Positions 33,994 through 42,637 are shown, numbered from the stretch's first letter. The stretch: DNA of 64,000 nucleotides from Flavobacterium succinicans LMG 10402 (GCF_000611675.1 NZ_JATV01000007.1:1-64000), one strand, 5' to 3'. Made by a program: numbers and translations. Notes: generated by a model not told the origin, from the sequence alone.

Positions 33994-35288
33994 TGACTGC
34001 GCAGTCTATTACTTTTTTTTGGTTCCGTCGCGATTTACGGTTAGAAGATAATGTAGGCTTGTATCAGGCGTTACAAAGTTCCTATCCTGTAGTGCCTCTT
34101 TTCATTTTTGATGATGCCATTTTGGAGCATTTGCCTCAAGACGATGCTAGAGTCACTTTTATCTACGAATCACTTTCGAAAATCAACGAAAAATTAGTCG
34201 AATTGGGCAGTTCTCTTTTAGTAAAAAAAGGAGAAACACACGAAGTTTGGCAACAATTGATGTCTGAATTTGATATCAAAGAAGTCTTTTACAATAAAGA
34301 TTACGAACCCTATGCTATAAAAAGAGACCAAGCGATTACCGAATTGTTAGCTCAAAATGGGGTAAAAGTGCAGGCATTCAAAGACCAAGTCATTTTTGAA
34401 GAAGCCGAAATCACCAAAGCTGATGGTTTGCCTTACACCGTTTACACGCCTTATAAAAACAAATGGTTAGAAAAATATCGTACACTAGCTCCCGTTGTGG
34501 AATATGATACTACTGTTTTTTCTAAGAATTGGTTGGTAAGTACTTTTGCATTTCCTGCTTTGTCTGCTATTGGTTTTGAAACCAGTGCCATCAAAGTCAA
34601 ACCCCATAATTTGACTAAAATTGTTACCTATCACGAAACGCGTGATTTTCCCGCATTAGATACTACCTCATATTTATCTCCACATTTGCGATTTGGTACC
34701 GTTAGTGTTCGAAAATTAGTGAATTGGGCCGCACGAAAAAATGATGTTTTCTTGAGCGAACTCATCTGGAGAGAATTTTTTATGCAAATCCTGTATCATT
34801 TCCCCAAAGTAGTGCAACACAATTTTAAATCGGCCTACGACGGCATAGAATGGCGCAATGACCAAGACGATTTTCAACGTTGGTGTTCAGGAACTACAGG
34901 TTATCCAATGGTCGATGCTGGTATGCGTGAACTCAATGCGACAGGCTATATGCACAATCGAGTGCGTATGGTGGTAGCAAGCTTTTTGTGTAAGCATTTG
35001 TTATTGCCTTGGCAATGGGGCGAAGCCTATTTCGCTCAAAAGCTCTTAGACTATGATTTGTCTGCCAATGTAGGTAATTGGCAATGGGCTGCCGGTACAG
35101 GTTGCGATGCTGCTCCTTATTTTAGAGTGTTTAATCCTGATATTCAATTACAAAAATTTGATTCTAAAGGCCACTACATTCGAAAATGGATACCTGAATT
35201 TGACTTAGGCTACGGCTCACCTATGGTCGAACACGCTATGGCAAGAGATCGTGCCATTGCAAGGTATAAAGCGGGAATTTTGAAGTGA
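33993..35288 (+). CDS. Deoxyribodipyrimidine photolyase (class I-like)
   Basis: A 431-residue photolyase. Residues 5-130 are the antenna alpha/beta domain (FFWFRRDLRLEDN). The FAD domain holds FGTVSVRKL, RWCSGTTGYPMVDAGMREL, MHNRVRMV and the signature SANVGNWQWAAGTGCDAAPYF, with Asn near flavin N5 and the tryptophan-rich core seen in class I CPD photolyases. It repairs UV dimers with blue light. It overlaps the SRPBCC gene by one base and lies downstream of the B12-type regulator. Confidence 0.93.
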   Translation: MTAQSITFFWFRRDLRLEDNVGLYQALQSSYPVVPLFIFDDAILEHLPQDDARVTFIYESLSKINEKLVELGSSLLVKKGETHEVWQQLMSEFDIKEVFYNKDYEPYAIKRDQAITELLAQNGVKVQAFKDQVIFEEAEITKADGLPYTVYTPYKNKWLEKYRTLAPVVEYDTTVFSKNWLVSTFAFPALSAIGFETSAIKVKPHNLTKIVTYHETRDFPALDTTSYLSPHLRFGTVSVRKLVNWAARKNDVFLSELIWREFFMQILYHFPKVVQHNFKSAYDGIEWRNDQDDFQRWCSGTTGYPMVDAGMRELNATGYMHNRVRMVVASFLCKHLLLPWQWGEAYFAQKLLDYDLSANVGNWQWAAGTGCDAAPYFRVFNPDIQLQKFDSKGHYIRKWIPEFDLGYGSPMVEHAMARDRAIARYKAGILK

Positions 35289-35357
35289 ATACTTATTTTA
35301 AATGATAATTAATTTTACAATTTAGAATAAAAACAAATAAATGATTAGTTTTGCATC

Positions 35358-35726
35358 ATGAAAAAATGGTTTTTTGTGCTATTGCTTGTTTTTTTTGGAC
35401 TCTTTTGTGTTCCAATGAAAGGCTATGCTTGTGCTACAAAGAAATCGAGTGATAAAATCAGTACTTCAAAATGCGAGTCTTCAAAAACACAAAAGCAAAC
35501 GTGTTGCGAAAATCATTCAAATAAGAAGTCTAATCCATGTTCAGGAAAATGTGGAAGCACCAAATGCTTAACTTCTTGCACTTCATTTAATTTATTTCTA
35601 AATATTGAGTTTACATTTGAATCAAGCATCTTTGAAAATTTCATTCAAAAAACTACTTTTTATTATGTAGATCCTTTCGTTTCTACAGGTCATGTTTCTA
35701 TTTGGTTACCCCCAAAAATAATATAA
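35358..35726 (+). CDS. Cysteine-rich exported protein of the copper cluster
   Basis: A 122-residue protein with a signal peptide (KKWFFVLLLVFFGLFCVPMKGYA). After it there are at least eight cysteines in about 50 residues (CATKK, KCESS, TCCENH, PCSGKCGSTKC, TSC), fitting soft-metal binding. The C-terminus YYVDPFVSTGHVSIWLPPK is a recurring tail in Bacteroidota metal-cluster proteins. It is 85 bp before the DUF3347 gene, so it likely binds copper in the periplasm. No named family is certain. Confidence 0.7.
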   Translation: MKKWFFVLLLVFFGLFCVPMKGYACATKKSSDKISTSKCESSKTQKQTCCENHSNKKSNPCSGKCGSTKCLTSCTSFNLFLNIEFTFESSIFENFIQKTTFYYVDPFVSTGHVSIWLPPKII

Positions 35727-35810
35727 TTTTTTTGTTCCTAGCCATAGGTCTGTTTTCTTGAGAATGGAGACTTATGAGAAAAAATTGTATTATATCTAAA
35801 TAGAAAAAAA

Positions 35811-36398
35811 ATGAAACAAACATCAAAAATGTTGGTAGTAATCGCTGTATTATTATCAACCGTAACTTCACAGGCAAAACAAGTAATTCCTGCAAAAGGA
35901 ATTAACCAATTTCAAAATACTAATAACGAGTCAGTAGATATCAAATCAATGGGTGAGACGCAAAAAGTGGATCAGCTCACCCCAGTTTTTGATACTTATT
36001 TTACAGTTAAAGACGCTTTAGTTAGTAGTAACGGTAATGATGTGGCGGGAAAAGCAAAGCAAATGCTTTTGGCTATTAAAAGCGTTAAAATGGAAAAATT
36101 AGACATGAAAGTTCATATGGTTTGGATGAAGGTTGTGAAAGATTTGACTGAAGATGCTGAACATATTTCAGAGACAAAAGATCCAAAACACCAAAGAGAT
36201 CATTTTATTACCTTGTCTAAAAATGTATATCAATTAATGAAAGTATCCAAACAAGCTGCGCCTGTTTACTTCCAACATTGTCCAATGGCAAATGGTGGAA
36301 AAGGAGCCAATTGGCTTAGTAAAGAGAGTACTGTCAAAAATCCATATTATGGATCAATGATGCTAACTTGTGGTAAAGTAGTGGAAACTATAAAATAA
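35811..36398 (+). CDS. DUF3347 copper-cluster periplasmic protein
   Basis: A 195-residue exported protein (KQTSKMLVVIAVLLSTVTSQA). The DUF3347 core is helical (YFTVKDALVSSNGNDVAGKAKQML) and ends with the metal-site block FQHCPMANGGKGANWLS and NPYYGSMMLTCGKV, where His, Met and Cys could bind Cu(I). The domain is also found at the tail of some CusB-like efflux proteins. It precedes the multicopper oxidase gene by 46 bp, with a hairpin between them. Confidence 0.88.
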   Translation: MKQTSKMLVVIAVLLSTVTSQAKQVIPAKGINQFQNTNNESVDIKSMGETQKVDQLTPVFDTYFTVKDALVSSNGNDVAGKAKQMLLAIKSVKMEKLDMKVHMVWMKVVKDLTEDAEHISETKDPKHQRDHFITLSKNVYQLMKVSKQAAPVYFQHCPMANGGKGANWLSKESTVKNPYYGSMMLTCGKVVETIK

Positions 36399-36402
36399 TT
36401 TT

Positions 36403-36430
36403 AAGGCGAAATGTTTTCATTTCGCCTTAT
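36403..36430 (+). terminator. Hairpin between DUF3347 and oxidase genes (terminator or attenuator)
   Basis: AAGGCGAAATG pairs perfectly with CATTTCGCCTT around a TTTT loop. Only a short AT-rich run follows, not a clean T-tract, so it may attenuate rather than stop transcription into the oxidase gene, which starts at 36445. Confidence 0.6.
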
Positions 36431-36444
36431 TAATTAGATGTACT

Positions 36445-38691
36445 ATGATAGATATAAAAAAAAGGATGAGGCTACTGAAAGTCTCTTTACTGTTAATGCT
36501 GTTTTCAGTTGTAAGTTTTGCTCAAAATGTGGTTCGATATGATTTGTATGTTCGTGATACTGTAGTCAATTTTACCGGTAACCCCAAGAGAGCTATTGCA
36601 GTAAACGGTCAAATTCCAATGCCGACTTTAACTTTTACCGAAGGGGATATTGCAGAAATTTATGTGCATAATGAGCTAAAGGAATCCACCTCTTTGCATT
36701 GGCACGGTTTGTTTTTGCCCAACCAAGAAGATGGCGTTCCCAATTTGACTCAAATGCCAATTGCTCCTAATACCACACACAAATATACTTTTCCCATTAT
36801 ACAAAACGGAACCCATTGGTATCACAGCCATTCAGGTTTACAAGAGCAAATAGGAATGTATGGATCAATGGTTTTGAAAAAGCGTTCGACGGATGAGCGG
36901 TTTAGAGATGGAATAGATAATCTGCCTACTGTACCCATTATTTTAAGTGAGTGGACCGATATCAATCCTAATAATGTGCATAGAATGTTGCATAATGCGA
37001 CCGATTGGTTTGCTATAAAAAAAGGGACTACTCAAAGTTATGCTGAAGCAATTAACCAAGGACACTTTGGTACTAAATTGAATAATGAATGGAAGCGCAT
37101 GAACGCTATGGATGTAAGCGATGTTTTCTATGATGCTTTTTTAATTAATGGTAAAAAGGAAACGCAATTATCGCAATTCAAGGCCGGTGATAAAGTACGC
37201 TTACGCATTTCAAATGGAGGCGCTTCTACTTATTTTTGGCTAACTTATGCTGGCGGAAAAATAACAGTTGTGGCTAACGACGGAAATGATGTTGAACCTA
37301 TCGAGGTGGATCGCTTGCTTATAGCTGTTTCTGAAACCTACGATGTAGTAGTTACTATACCAAATGATGGAGAGTCCTACGAATTTTTGGCAACCGCTGA
37401 AGACAGAACGAAATCAACTTCATTGTATTTAGGAAATGGCCCAAAGCAATTAGCCAAACCATTACCTAAATTAAAGTATTTTGAGGGAATGAAAATGATG
37501 AATGGTATGATGAAAATGAATGGGGATTTAGATGATATGGGAATGAGCATGAGTTTGAATCAAATGGATATGAATGTAGTAATGTATCCTGAAATTACGG
37601 GTGAAGCAAAAAAAGCTACGAGTAAAAAGACTATGAATATGTCTGAAAGTGACTATGATAGTAATGCCCTTTCCGATATTGTAACGCTCAATTATGCTAT
37701 GTTAAAATCACCTTGGAAAACTAGTTTGCCCAAGGATGCTCCAGTAAAAGAATTGCGTTTTGAACTTACTGGAAATATGAATCGGTACGTATGGAGCTTA
37801 AATAATAAAGTAGTTTCTGAAACCGATAAAATATTGATTAAAAAGGGAGAAAACGTTCGGATTACCATTTATAATGGATCCATGATGAGACATCCAATGC
37901 ATTTGCATGGTCATGATTTTAGGTTACTTAACAATCAAGGTGATTATGCTCCTTTGAAAAATGTGGTTGATATCATGCCAATGGAAACAGATACGTTGGA
38001 ATTTAATGCTAATGTGGAAGGAGATTGGTTTTTTCATTGTCATATCTTGTACCACATGATGGCAGGAATGGGTAGGGTTTTTACTTATGAAAATCAGGCT
38101 GCAAATCCTTTGATTCCCAATCCTAAATTGGCGCAAAAGCAATTGTTTGCCGAAGATCGAATGTTTCATTTTATGTCTGAAAATGACTTTGCCACCAATG
38201 GAAACGATGGAGAAGTCATGTTTAGTAATACTCGGTGGAGTATTGGAACCGAATGGAGATTGGGCTATAACGATCATCATGGGTACGAAACAGAAACTCA
38301 TATTGGGCGGTACTTGGGTAAAATGCAATGGATAATGCCCTTTGTTGGATTTGATTGGAGATACAGAAAAATGAATTTAGGACAACAGGAAAAAAATCTG
38401 TTCGGACAATCTAATACAAAAGATAACCGTTCTGTAGTAAGTTTGGGAATAGAATATGTATTACCTATGTTGGTAAAACTACAAACTGAAGTGTATTCGG
38501 ATGGAAATGTTCGACTACAATTAGAACGAAAGGATATCCCAATTTCGAAACGCTTACGAATGAATGTGATGTGGAATACGGATAAAGAGTATATGGCAGG
38601 ATTACGCTATATTACCGGAAGGAATTTTGGTATTACCACACATTATGATAGTGATATGGGGCTTGGATTTGGAATTAATTTGAATTATTAA
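36445..38691 (+). CDS. Multicopper oxidase fused to a CopB-like outer-membrane barrel domain
   Basis: A 748-residue exported protein with a signal peptide (LLKVSLLLMLFSVVSFAQ); the ATG 21 bp further in could also be used. Residues 27 to about 555 are a CopA/PcoA-type multicopper oxidase: copper ligands HWHG (85-88), HWYHSH (124-129), HPMHLHGHD (about 481-489) and HCHILYHMMAGM (about 530-541), plus a Met-rich segment around residues 348-376. The last 180 residues are barrel-like (WSIGTEWRLGYNDHHGYE, LGFGINLNY) and resemble CopB. It would oxidise Cu(I) in the periplasm while anchored at the outer membrane. The fusion is explicit in one uninterrupted frame. Confidence 0.9.
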   Translation: MIDIKKRMRLLKVSLLLMLFSVVSFAQNVVRYDLYVRDTVVNFTGNPKRAIAVNGQIPMPTLTFTEGDIAEIYVHNELKESTSLHWHGLFLPNQEDGVPNLTQMPIAPNTTHKYTFPIIQNGTHWYHSHSGLQEQIGMYGSMVLKKRSTDERFRDGIDNLPTVPIILSEWTDINPNNVHRMLHNATDWFAIKKGTTQSYAEAINQGHFGTKLNNEWKRMNAMDVSDVFYDAFLINGKKETQLSQFKAGDKVRLRISNGGASTYFWLTYAGGKITVVANDGNDVEPIEVDRLLIAVSETYDVVVTIPNDGESYEFLATAEDRTKSTSLYLGNGPKQLAKPLPKLKYFEGMKMMNGMMKMNGDLDDMGMSMSLNQMDMNVVMYPEITGEAKKATSKKTMNMSESDYDSNALSDIVTLNYAMLKSPWKTSLPKDAPVKELRFELTGNMNRYVWSLNNKVVSETDKILIKKGENVRITIYNGSMMRHPMHLHGHDFRLLNNQGDYAPLKNVVDIMPMETDTLEFNANVEGDWFFHCHILYHMMAGMGRVFTYENQAANPLIPNPKLAQKQLFAEDRMFHFMSENDFATNGNDGEVMFSNTRWSIGTEWRLGYNDHHGYETETHIGRYLGKMQWIMPFVGFDWRYRKMNLGQQEKNLFGQSNTKDNRSVVSLGIEYVLPMLVKLQTEVYSDGNVRLQLERKDIPISKRLRMNVMWNTDKEYMAGLRYITGRNFGITTHYDSDMGLGFGINLNY

Positions 38692-38706
38692 AGAGAATCA
38701 AAACTA

Positions 38707-39288
38707 ATGGTAAAAAAACAAATGAAAATCTATATCAAAAATATGGTGTGCCCTCGTTGTATTATGGTGGTACAATCTGAGTTGGAAAAGAGCGGGTTTA
38801 CGCCACTTTCCGTATCTCTTGGTGAAGTAGTTTTTGAAAAGGATCTTGCTGTAAGTGACCAAGAAATTATAGCTAAAACACTTCAAAATGTTGGTTTTGA
38901 AATCATCGAAGACCAAAAAAAGCAAGGCGTTGAAAAAGTAAAAAACTTGATTATTGATTTGGTTCAAAATCAAAATTCGACACTCAAAAACACCCTTTCC
39001 GACTATTTGAGCACCCAATTGGATTGTGACTATAAATACATTACTACTTTATTTACTGAACTCGAAGGCACTACGATTGAGAAATATTTCATCGCTCAAA
39101 AAATCGAAAAAGTCAAAGAATTGTTGGTGTACAACGAATTAACATTGAGTGAAATTGCCTTTCAGTTGCAGTATTCCAGCGTGGCACATTTGAGCAATCA
39201 ATTCAAAAGCGTAACGGGATTAACTCCGAGTTATTTCAAAAATCTTCGCGCTGACCGCCGCATTCCCTTAGACCAAGTGAAAGCATAA
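38707..39288 (+). CDS. AraC-type regulator with N-terminal HMA-like metal domain
   Basis: A 193-residue protein. Residues 6-70 look like a heavy-metal-associated domain (IYIKNMVCPRCIMVVQSELEKSGF, C15-x-x-C18) and residues about 120-185 are an AraC helix-turn-helix (LTLSEIAFQLQYSSVAHLSNQFKSVTGLTPSYF). No sugar-type cupin sensor is present. It probably binds Cu(I) through CxxC and controls this copper cluster. It starts 15 bp after the oxidase stop, so it is likely part of the operon. The ATG at 38722 is an alternative start. Confidence 0.85.
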   Translation: MVKKQMKIYIKNMVCPRCIMVVQSELEKSGFTPLSVSLGEVVFEKDLAVSDQEIIAKTLQNVGFEIIEDQKKQGVEKVKNLIIDLVQNQNSTLKNTLSDYLSTQLDCDYKYITTLFTELEGTTIEKYFIAQKIEKVKELLVYNELTLSEIAFQLQYSSVAHLSNQFKSVTGLTPSYFKNLRADRRIPLDQVKA

Positions 39289-39380
39289 TTTTTATAGTTC
39301 ACCTTCTGAAATTGTTGTAATTCTTTTGGATAATTGTGTAATACTTCTCAATTTGATTCCAAGTAATTTTGTACTGTAAT

Positions 39381-39661
39381 TTAAAACAGTATACTATGAG
39401 AACAACTATAAAGAGACAAATTCCTGTTTTACAAATGGGATGTGCGTCTTGCGCCAATAAAATCGCTTCAAAGGTTCAAGTCTTAAATGGGATTGTTTCA
39501 GCCGAAGTCAACTATGCTTCGGCGATGCTTTCCCTTGAGTTTTTTCCAAAAATCATTACCCTAACCGAAGTCCAAAAAGCAGTGCAAGATGCAGGCTATG
39601 ATTTGTTTATTGAAGAAGGAGCCAATGAAAACAAAACCTTGTCTTCGATACAAGAAGAAAA
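39381..39661 (+). repeat. 281-bp tandem duplication, left copy
   Basis: Identical over all 281 bases to 39662-39942 as far as I can read. It includes the upstream TTAAAACAG, the start codon and the complete HMA-coding part. The junction turns the left copy into a separate ORF with a TAA stop. Confidence 0.9.
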
Positions 39662-39665
39662 TTAA
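39396..39665 (+). CDS. Free-standing HMA-domain (CopZ-like) protein made by duplication
   Basis: An 89-residue protein identical to the first 89 residues of the following P-type ATPase. It contains MGCASCANK with the copper-binding C16-x-x-C19 and the beta-alpha-beta-beta-alpha-beta HMA fold, ending ENKTLSSIQEEN. A tandem 281-bp duplication added a stop codon, cutting the domain loose. CopZ chaperones deliver Cu(I) to CopA, so the product could function in this way. It may equally be a recent, selectively neutral copy or an assembly duplicate. The ATG at 39396 is preferred over 39369 because it matches the ATPase start. Confidence 0.75.
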   Translation: MRTTIKRQIPVLQMGCASCANKIASKVQVLNGIVSAEVNYASAMLSLEFFPKIITLTEVQKAVQDAGYDLFIEEGANENKTLSSIQEEN

Positions 39666-39942
39666 AACAGTATACTATGAGAACAACTATAAAGAGACAA
39701 ATTCCTGTTTTACAAATGGGATGTGCGTCTTGCGCCAATAAAATCGCTTCAAAGGTTCAAGTCTTAAATGGGATTGTTTCAGCCGAAGTCAACTATGCTT
39801 CGGCGATGCTTTCCCTTGAGTTTTTTCCAAAAATCATTACCCTAACCGAAGTCCAAAAAGCAGTGCAAGATGCAGGCTATGATTTGTTTATTGAAGAAGG
39901 AGCCAATGAAAACAAAACCTTGTCTTCGATACAAGAAGAAAA
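39662..39942 (+). repeat. 281-bp tandem duplication, right copy
   Basis: Second copy of the unit at 39381-39661, continuing after GAAGAAAA into the rest of the P-type ATPase. The repeat boundary after the copy falls inside the ATPase coding region. Confidence 0.9.
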
Positions 39943-41887
39943 AATGACCACTTTAAAAAACAAAACCATTTGGGCTTTGCTATTGGCTTTGCCTATTGTA
40001 ATTATTGGAATGTTTTTTATGGAAATGCCTTATGCTAACGAAATTATGTGGGTGTTAGCAACTCCTGTTGTTTTCGGATTTGGAAGTAGTTTTTTTGTAA
40101 ATGCTTGGAAGCAAGCTAAACATCGTTCGGCCAATATGGACACACTCGTGGCGCTGAGTACGGGAGTCGCGTATATATTTAGTGTATTCAATACATTATT
40201 TCCGGAGTATTGGCATCAAAAAGGCCTACACGGACACGTCTATTTTGAAGCAGCAGCTGTAGTGATTGCTTTTATTTTATTAGGCAAATGGTTGGAAGAA
40301 AACGCCAAATCCAATACTTCCACTGCCATAAAAAAGTTGATGGCGTTGCAACCTAATGAGGTCACTTTGTGGCTAGACAACGAGCAACAAAAAGTAATTC
40401 CTATTGCCCAAGTCAAAGTAGGGGATAAATTGCTGGTAAAACCCGGTGAGCGAATTGCGGTCGATGGGGTTGTGATAAGTGGCGATTCCTATGTAGATGA
40501 AAGTATGTTAAGTGGTGAACCCATTCCCGTACTCAAAATGGCAAATGAAAAAGTTTGGGCGGGAACACTCAATCAAAAAGGGAGTTTGGTATTCCAAGCA
40601 GTTCAAATTGGCTCCGAAACCCTTTTGGCACACATCGTCAAAACAGTCCAAGACGCACAAGGAAGTAAAGCGCCTGTCCAAAAAAAGGTCGATTTTATTG
40701 CTAGTATTTTTGTGCCTGTGGTTATGGCGATTGCGGTTGTAGCTTTTGTTTTGTGGTGGAGCTTTGGAGGAGAAAATGGTTTTACACAAGGAATTTTGGC
40801 TTTAGTTACTGTTTTGGTGATTGCTTGTCCGTGTGCCTTGGGATTGGCAACTCCTACTGCCATTATGGTTGGAGTAGGCAAGGGTGCTGAAAATGGGATA
40901 CTTATCAAAGATGCACTAAGTTTAGAATTGGCACAAAAGATAGACACCATCGTTCTAGATAAAACAGGTACCATCACGGAAGGAAAACCTAAAGTAACCG
41001 AGGAATTGTGGAGTAGTAACGATTCCAATTTACGTTCCATTTTGTTGAGTATAGAATCGCAATCGGAACATCCTTTGGCGGAAGCTGTGGTGCAACATTT
41101 GCAAGGAGTTCCAACGGTTTCGATTACTAATTTCGAGAGTGTTACGGGTCAAGGTGTTCGTGCTAAAGTAGGAGGTGAGGAGTATTTTATAGGCAATCCC
41201 TCTTTTTTAAAAGCCAACCAAATCAAAATAAACGATGACTTCCTTCAAAAAAGTACTGCTTGGGAAGCCGAAGCCAAAACCGTAATTGGCTATGCTAATG
41301 CAACTAGTGTTTTAGCTCTCTTGGCCATTTCGGATGCGGTAAAACCCACTTCGGTGGCTGCGATTCGTGAGTTGGAACAAATGGGCATTGCGGTCTATAT
41401 GCTAACCGGCGATACTGAAAAAGCCGCCCAAGCGATGGCCGCCCAAACGGGAATTACTCACTACAAAGGCGGAGTTTTGCCCAAACAAAAAGCCGATTTC
41501 ATCAAGGAATTACAAGCCCAAGGCAAAACAGTAGCGATGGTAGGTGATGGGATTAACGATAGCACCGCATTGGCTCAAGCCGATGTTAGTATTGCTATGG
41601 GAAAAGGAAGCGCTATTGCGATGGAAGTCGCCAATATGACGCTAATGACCTCCGATTTGCATAAGATTCCGCAAGCGATACGCTTGTCTAAAGCTACCGT
41701 AGCTACGATTCACCAAAATTTATTTTGGGCCTTTATTTACAATGTGATTGGAGTTCCTATCGCGGCAGGTTTTTTATTTCCGTTCAATGGCTTTTTGCTC
41801 AACCCAATGCTAGCGGGCGCAGCCATGGCACTCAGCAGCGTTAGTGTGGTAAGCAATAGTTTGAGATTGAAACTGAAAAAGTTGTAG
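39677..41887 (+). CDS. copA: Copper-exporting P1B-type ATPase
   Basis: A 736-residue ATPase. The N-terminal HMA domain has GCASC; eight transmembrane segments follow. The membrane site CPCALGLATPTAI is near residue 384, the phosphorylation motif DKTGTITEG near 428, the SEHPLA nucleotide site and the hinge VGDGINDSTALAQADVSIAMG follow in order. CPC with a single GCASC HMA marks Cu(I) export to the periplasm. It ends the copper operon. It starts with the same 281 bp as the upstream small gene. Confidence 0.95.
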   Translation: MRTTIKRQIPVLQMGCASCANKIASKVQVLNGIVSAEVNYASAMLSLEFFPKIITLTEVQKAVQDAGYDLFIEEGANENKTLSSIQEEKMTTLKNKTIWALLLALPIVIIGMFFMEMPYANEIMWVLATPVVFGFGSSFFVNAWKQAKHRSANMDTLVALSTGVAYIFSVFNTLFPEYWHQKGLHGHVYFEAAAVVIAFILLGKWLEENAKSNTSTAIKKLMALQPNEVTLWLDNEQQKVIPIAQVKVGDKLLVKPGERIAVDGVVISGDSYVDESMLSGEPIPVLKMANEKVWAGTLNQKGSLVFQAVQIGSETLLAHIVKTVQDAQGSKAPVQKKVDFIASIFVPVVMAIAVVAFVLWWSFGGENGFTQGILALVTVLVIACPCALGLATPTAIMVGVGKGAENGILIKDALSLELAQKIDTIVLDKTGTITEGKPKVTEELWSSNDSNLRSILLSIESQSEHPLAEAVVQHLQGVPTVSITNFESVTGQGVRAKVGGEEYFIGNPSFLKANQIKINDDFLQKSTAWEAEAKTVIGYANATSVLALLAISDAVKPTSVAAIRELEQMGIAVYMLTGDTEKAAQAMAAQTGITHYKGGVLPKQKADFIKELQAQGKTVAMVGDGINDSTALAQADVSIAMGKGSAIAMEVANMTLMTSDLHKIPQAIRLSKATVATIHQNLFWAFIYNVIGVPIAAGFLFPFNGFLLNPMLAGAAMALSSVSVVSNSLRLKLKKL

Positions 41888-41910
41888 GGAAGTAAACTTT
41901 TAAAAAATCA

Positions 41911-41955
41911 AATTCCAAATTCCAAGTGGTCGCAGTAGCCTTGGAATTTGGAATT
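41911..41955. repeat. 45-bp palindromic repeat, copy 1
   Basis: AATTCCAAATTCCAAG pairs with CTTGGAATTTGGAATT around a 13-nt loop (TGGTCGCAGTAGC). The same element is at 42875-42919 with only three differences, all in the loop. It sits just after copA. Confidence 0.85.
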
Positions 41956-42009
41956 AAAATCTTGGGATTTATCTCGAAACTTCGGGATGGGGATTTGTCA
42001 AATTAAAAA

Positions 42010-42192
42010 TTAATCTTTTTTATGTTGTTGTTCGGTATGATTTTGATTTCCATTAAGCATTGTGTCTCCCTCGTTTAGTCCGTTTGACATTCCGACCATA
42101 AATGCTGTAATAATTAGAATAATTTTTCTTTTTATCCAAAGAAGAGGTCGTTTAGATTTCTCTAAACGTGTTTTGTTATTATGTTTATACAT
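42010..42192 (-). CDS. Small one-helix membrane protein, hypothetical
   Basis: A 60-residue protein with a basic N-terminus (RLEKSKRPLLWIKRK), one hydrophobic helix (IILIITAFMVGMSNG) and a polar tail ending HTEQQHKKD. No family is recognised. It lies between the two palindromes on the opposite strand to copA. Short length and AT-rich surroundings make it uncertain, but the charge pattern is what a real inner-membrane peptide would show. Confidence 0.5.
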   Translation of the reverse strand: MYKHNNKTRLEKSKRPLLWIKRKIILIITAFMVGMSNGLNEGDTMLNGNQNHTEQQHKKD

Positions 42193-42265
42193 TTAGTAAA
42201 TGATAAAAGATTATACATTTTTTATATTCTTATGCGCTGATTGGCATAAATGCTTAAAAATTAAT

Positions 42266-42637
42266 TTATGCTATGTATAAACTTTTGTATGCGTTTTTTG
42301 AAGTAATCAATTCATTTATAAAGATGTTTTGGGACATCATAGCACTTACTTCTTGATAAAGTAGTGTTTGAATTTTTAAAAGAACCTTGACTTGAAGATT
42401 AATAAAATCTTTGATGTCTAGACATAAAAATAGAATTGGAAAGGAGGTAATCTTAGATGAATTTACTTGCTTGAAGAAGTATAATCCGGAATCTTTCGTG
42501 TTTAATTCTGTTTTGAGAATTACGTTCGAGAATTGATAATAAGCTGCTGAATTTGTTTGAGAATGTAAAGTACAATCATTAACAACTAGTCCAAAAACTA
42601 GAATGAGAGAAAGAAGATATTTTATGTTTTTGTTCAA
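42266..42637 (-). CDS. Small exported protein near the copper cluster, hypothetical
   Basis: A 123-residue protein with a signal-like start (KNIKYLLSLILVFGLVVNDC). The remainder is polar with several Lys, Ser and Ile residues; there are three cysteines in all, but none in a CxxC pattern. It is 73 bp upstream (in transcription order) of the 60-residue protein and also lies between the two palindromes. No function can be assigned. Confidence 0.55.
   Translation of the reverse strand: MNKNIKYLLSLILVFGLVVNDCTLHSQTNSAAYYQFSNVILKTELNTKDSGLYFFKQVNSSKITSFPILFLCLDIKDFINLQVKVLLKIQTLLYQEVSAMMSQNIFINELITSKNAYKSLYIA

Noticed and set aside
38150..38691. Separate gene for the CopB-like barrel
   Set aside because: No start codon with a signal peptide is present and the frame continues from the oxidase without interruption.
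39369..39395. Nine-codon N-terminal extension of the CopZ-like ORF
   Set aside because: The ATG at 39396 matches the copA start in the duplicated unit; the extension lies outside the repeat and resembles promoter sequence.
41000..41600. CRISPR-like or insertion-sequence structures in the copper region
   Set aside because: No spaced repeats or transposase frames are found; the only repetition is the single 281-bp tandem copy.
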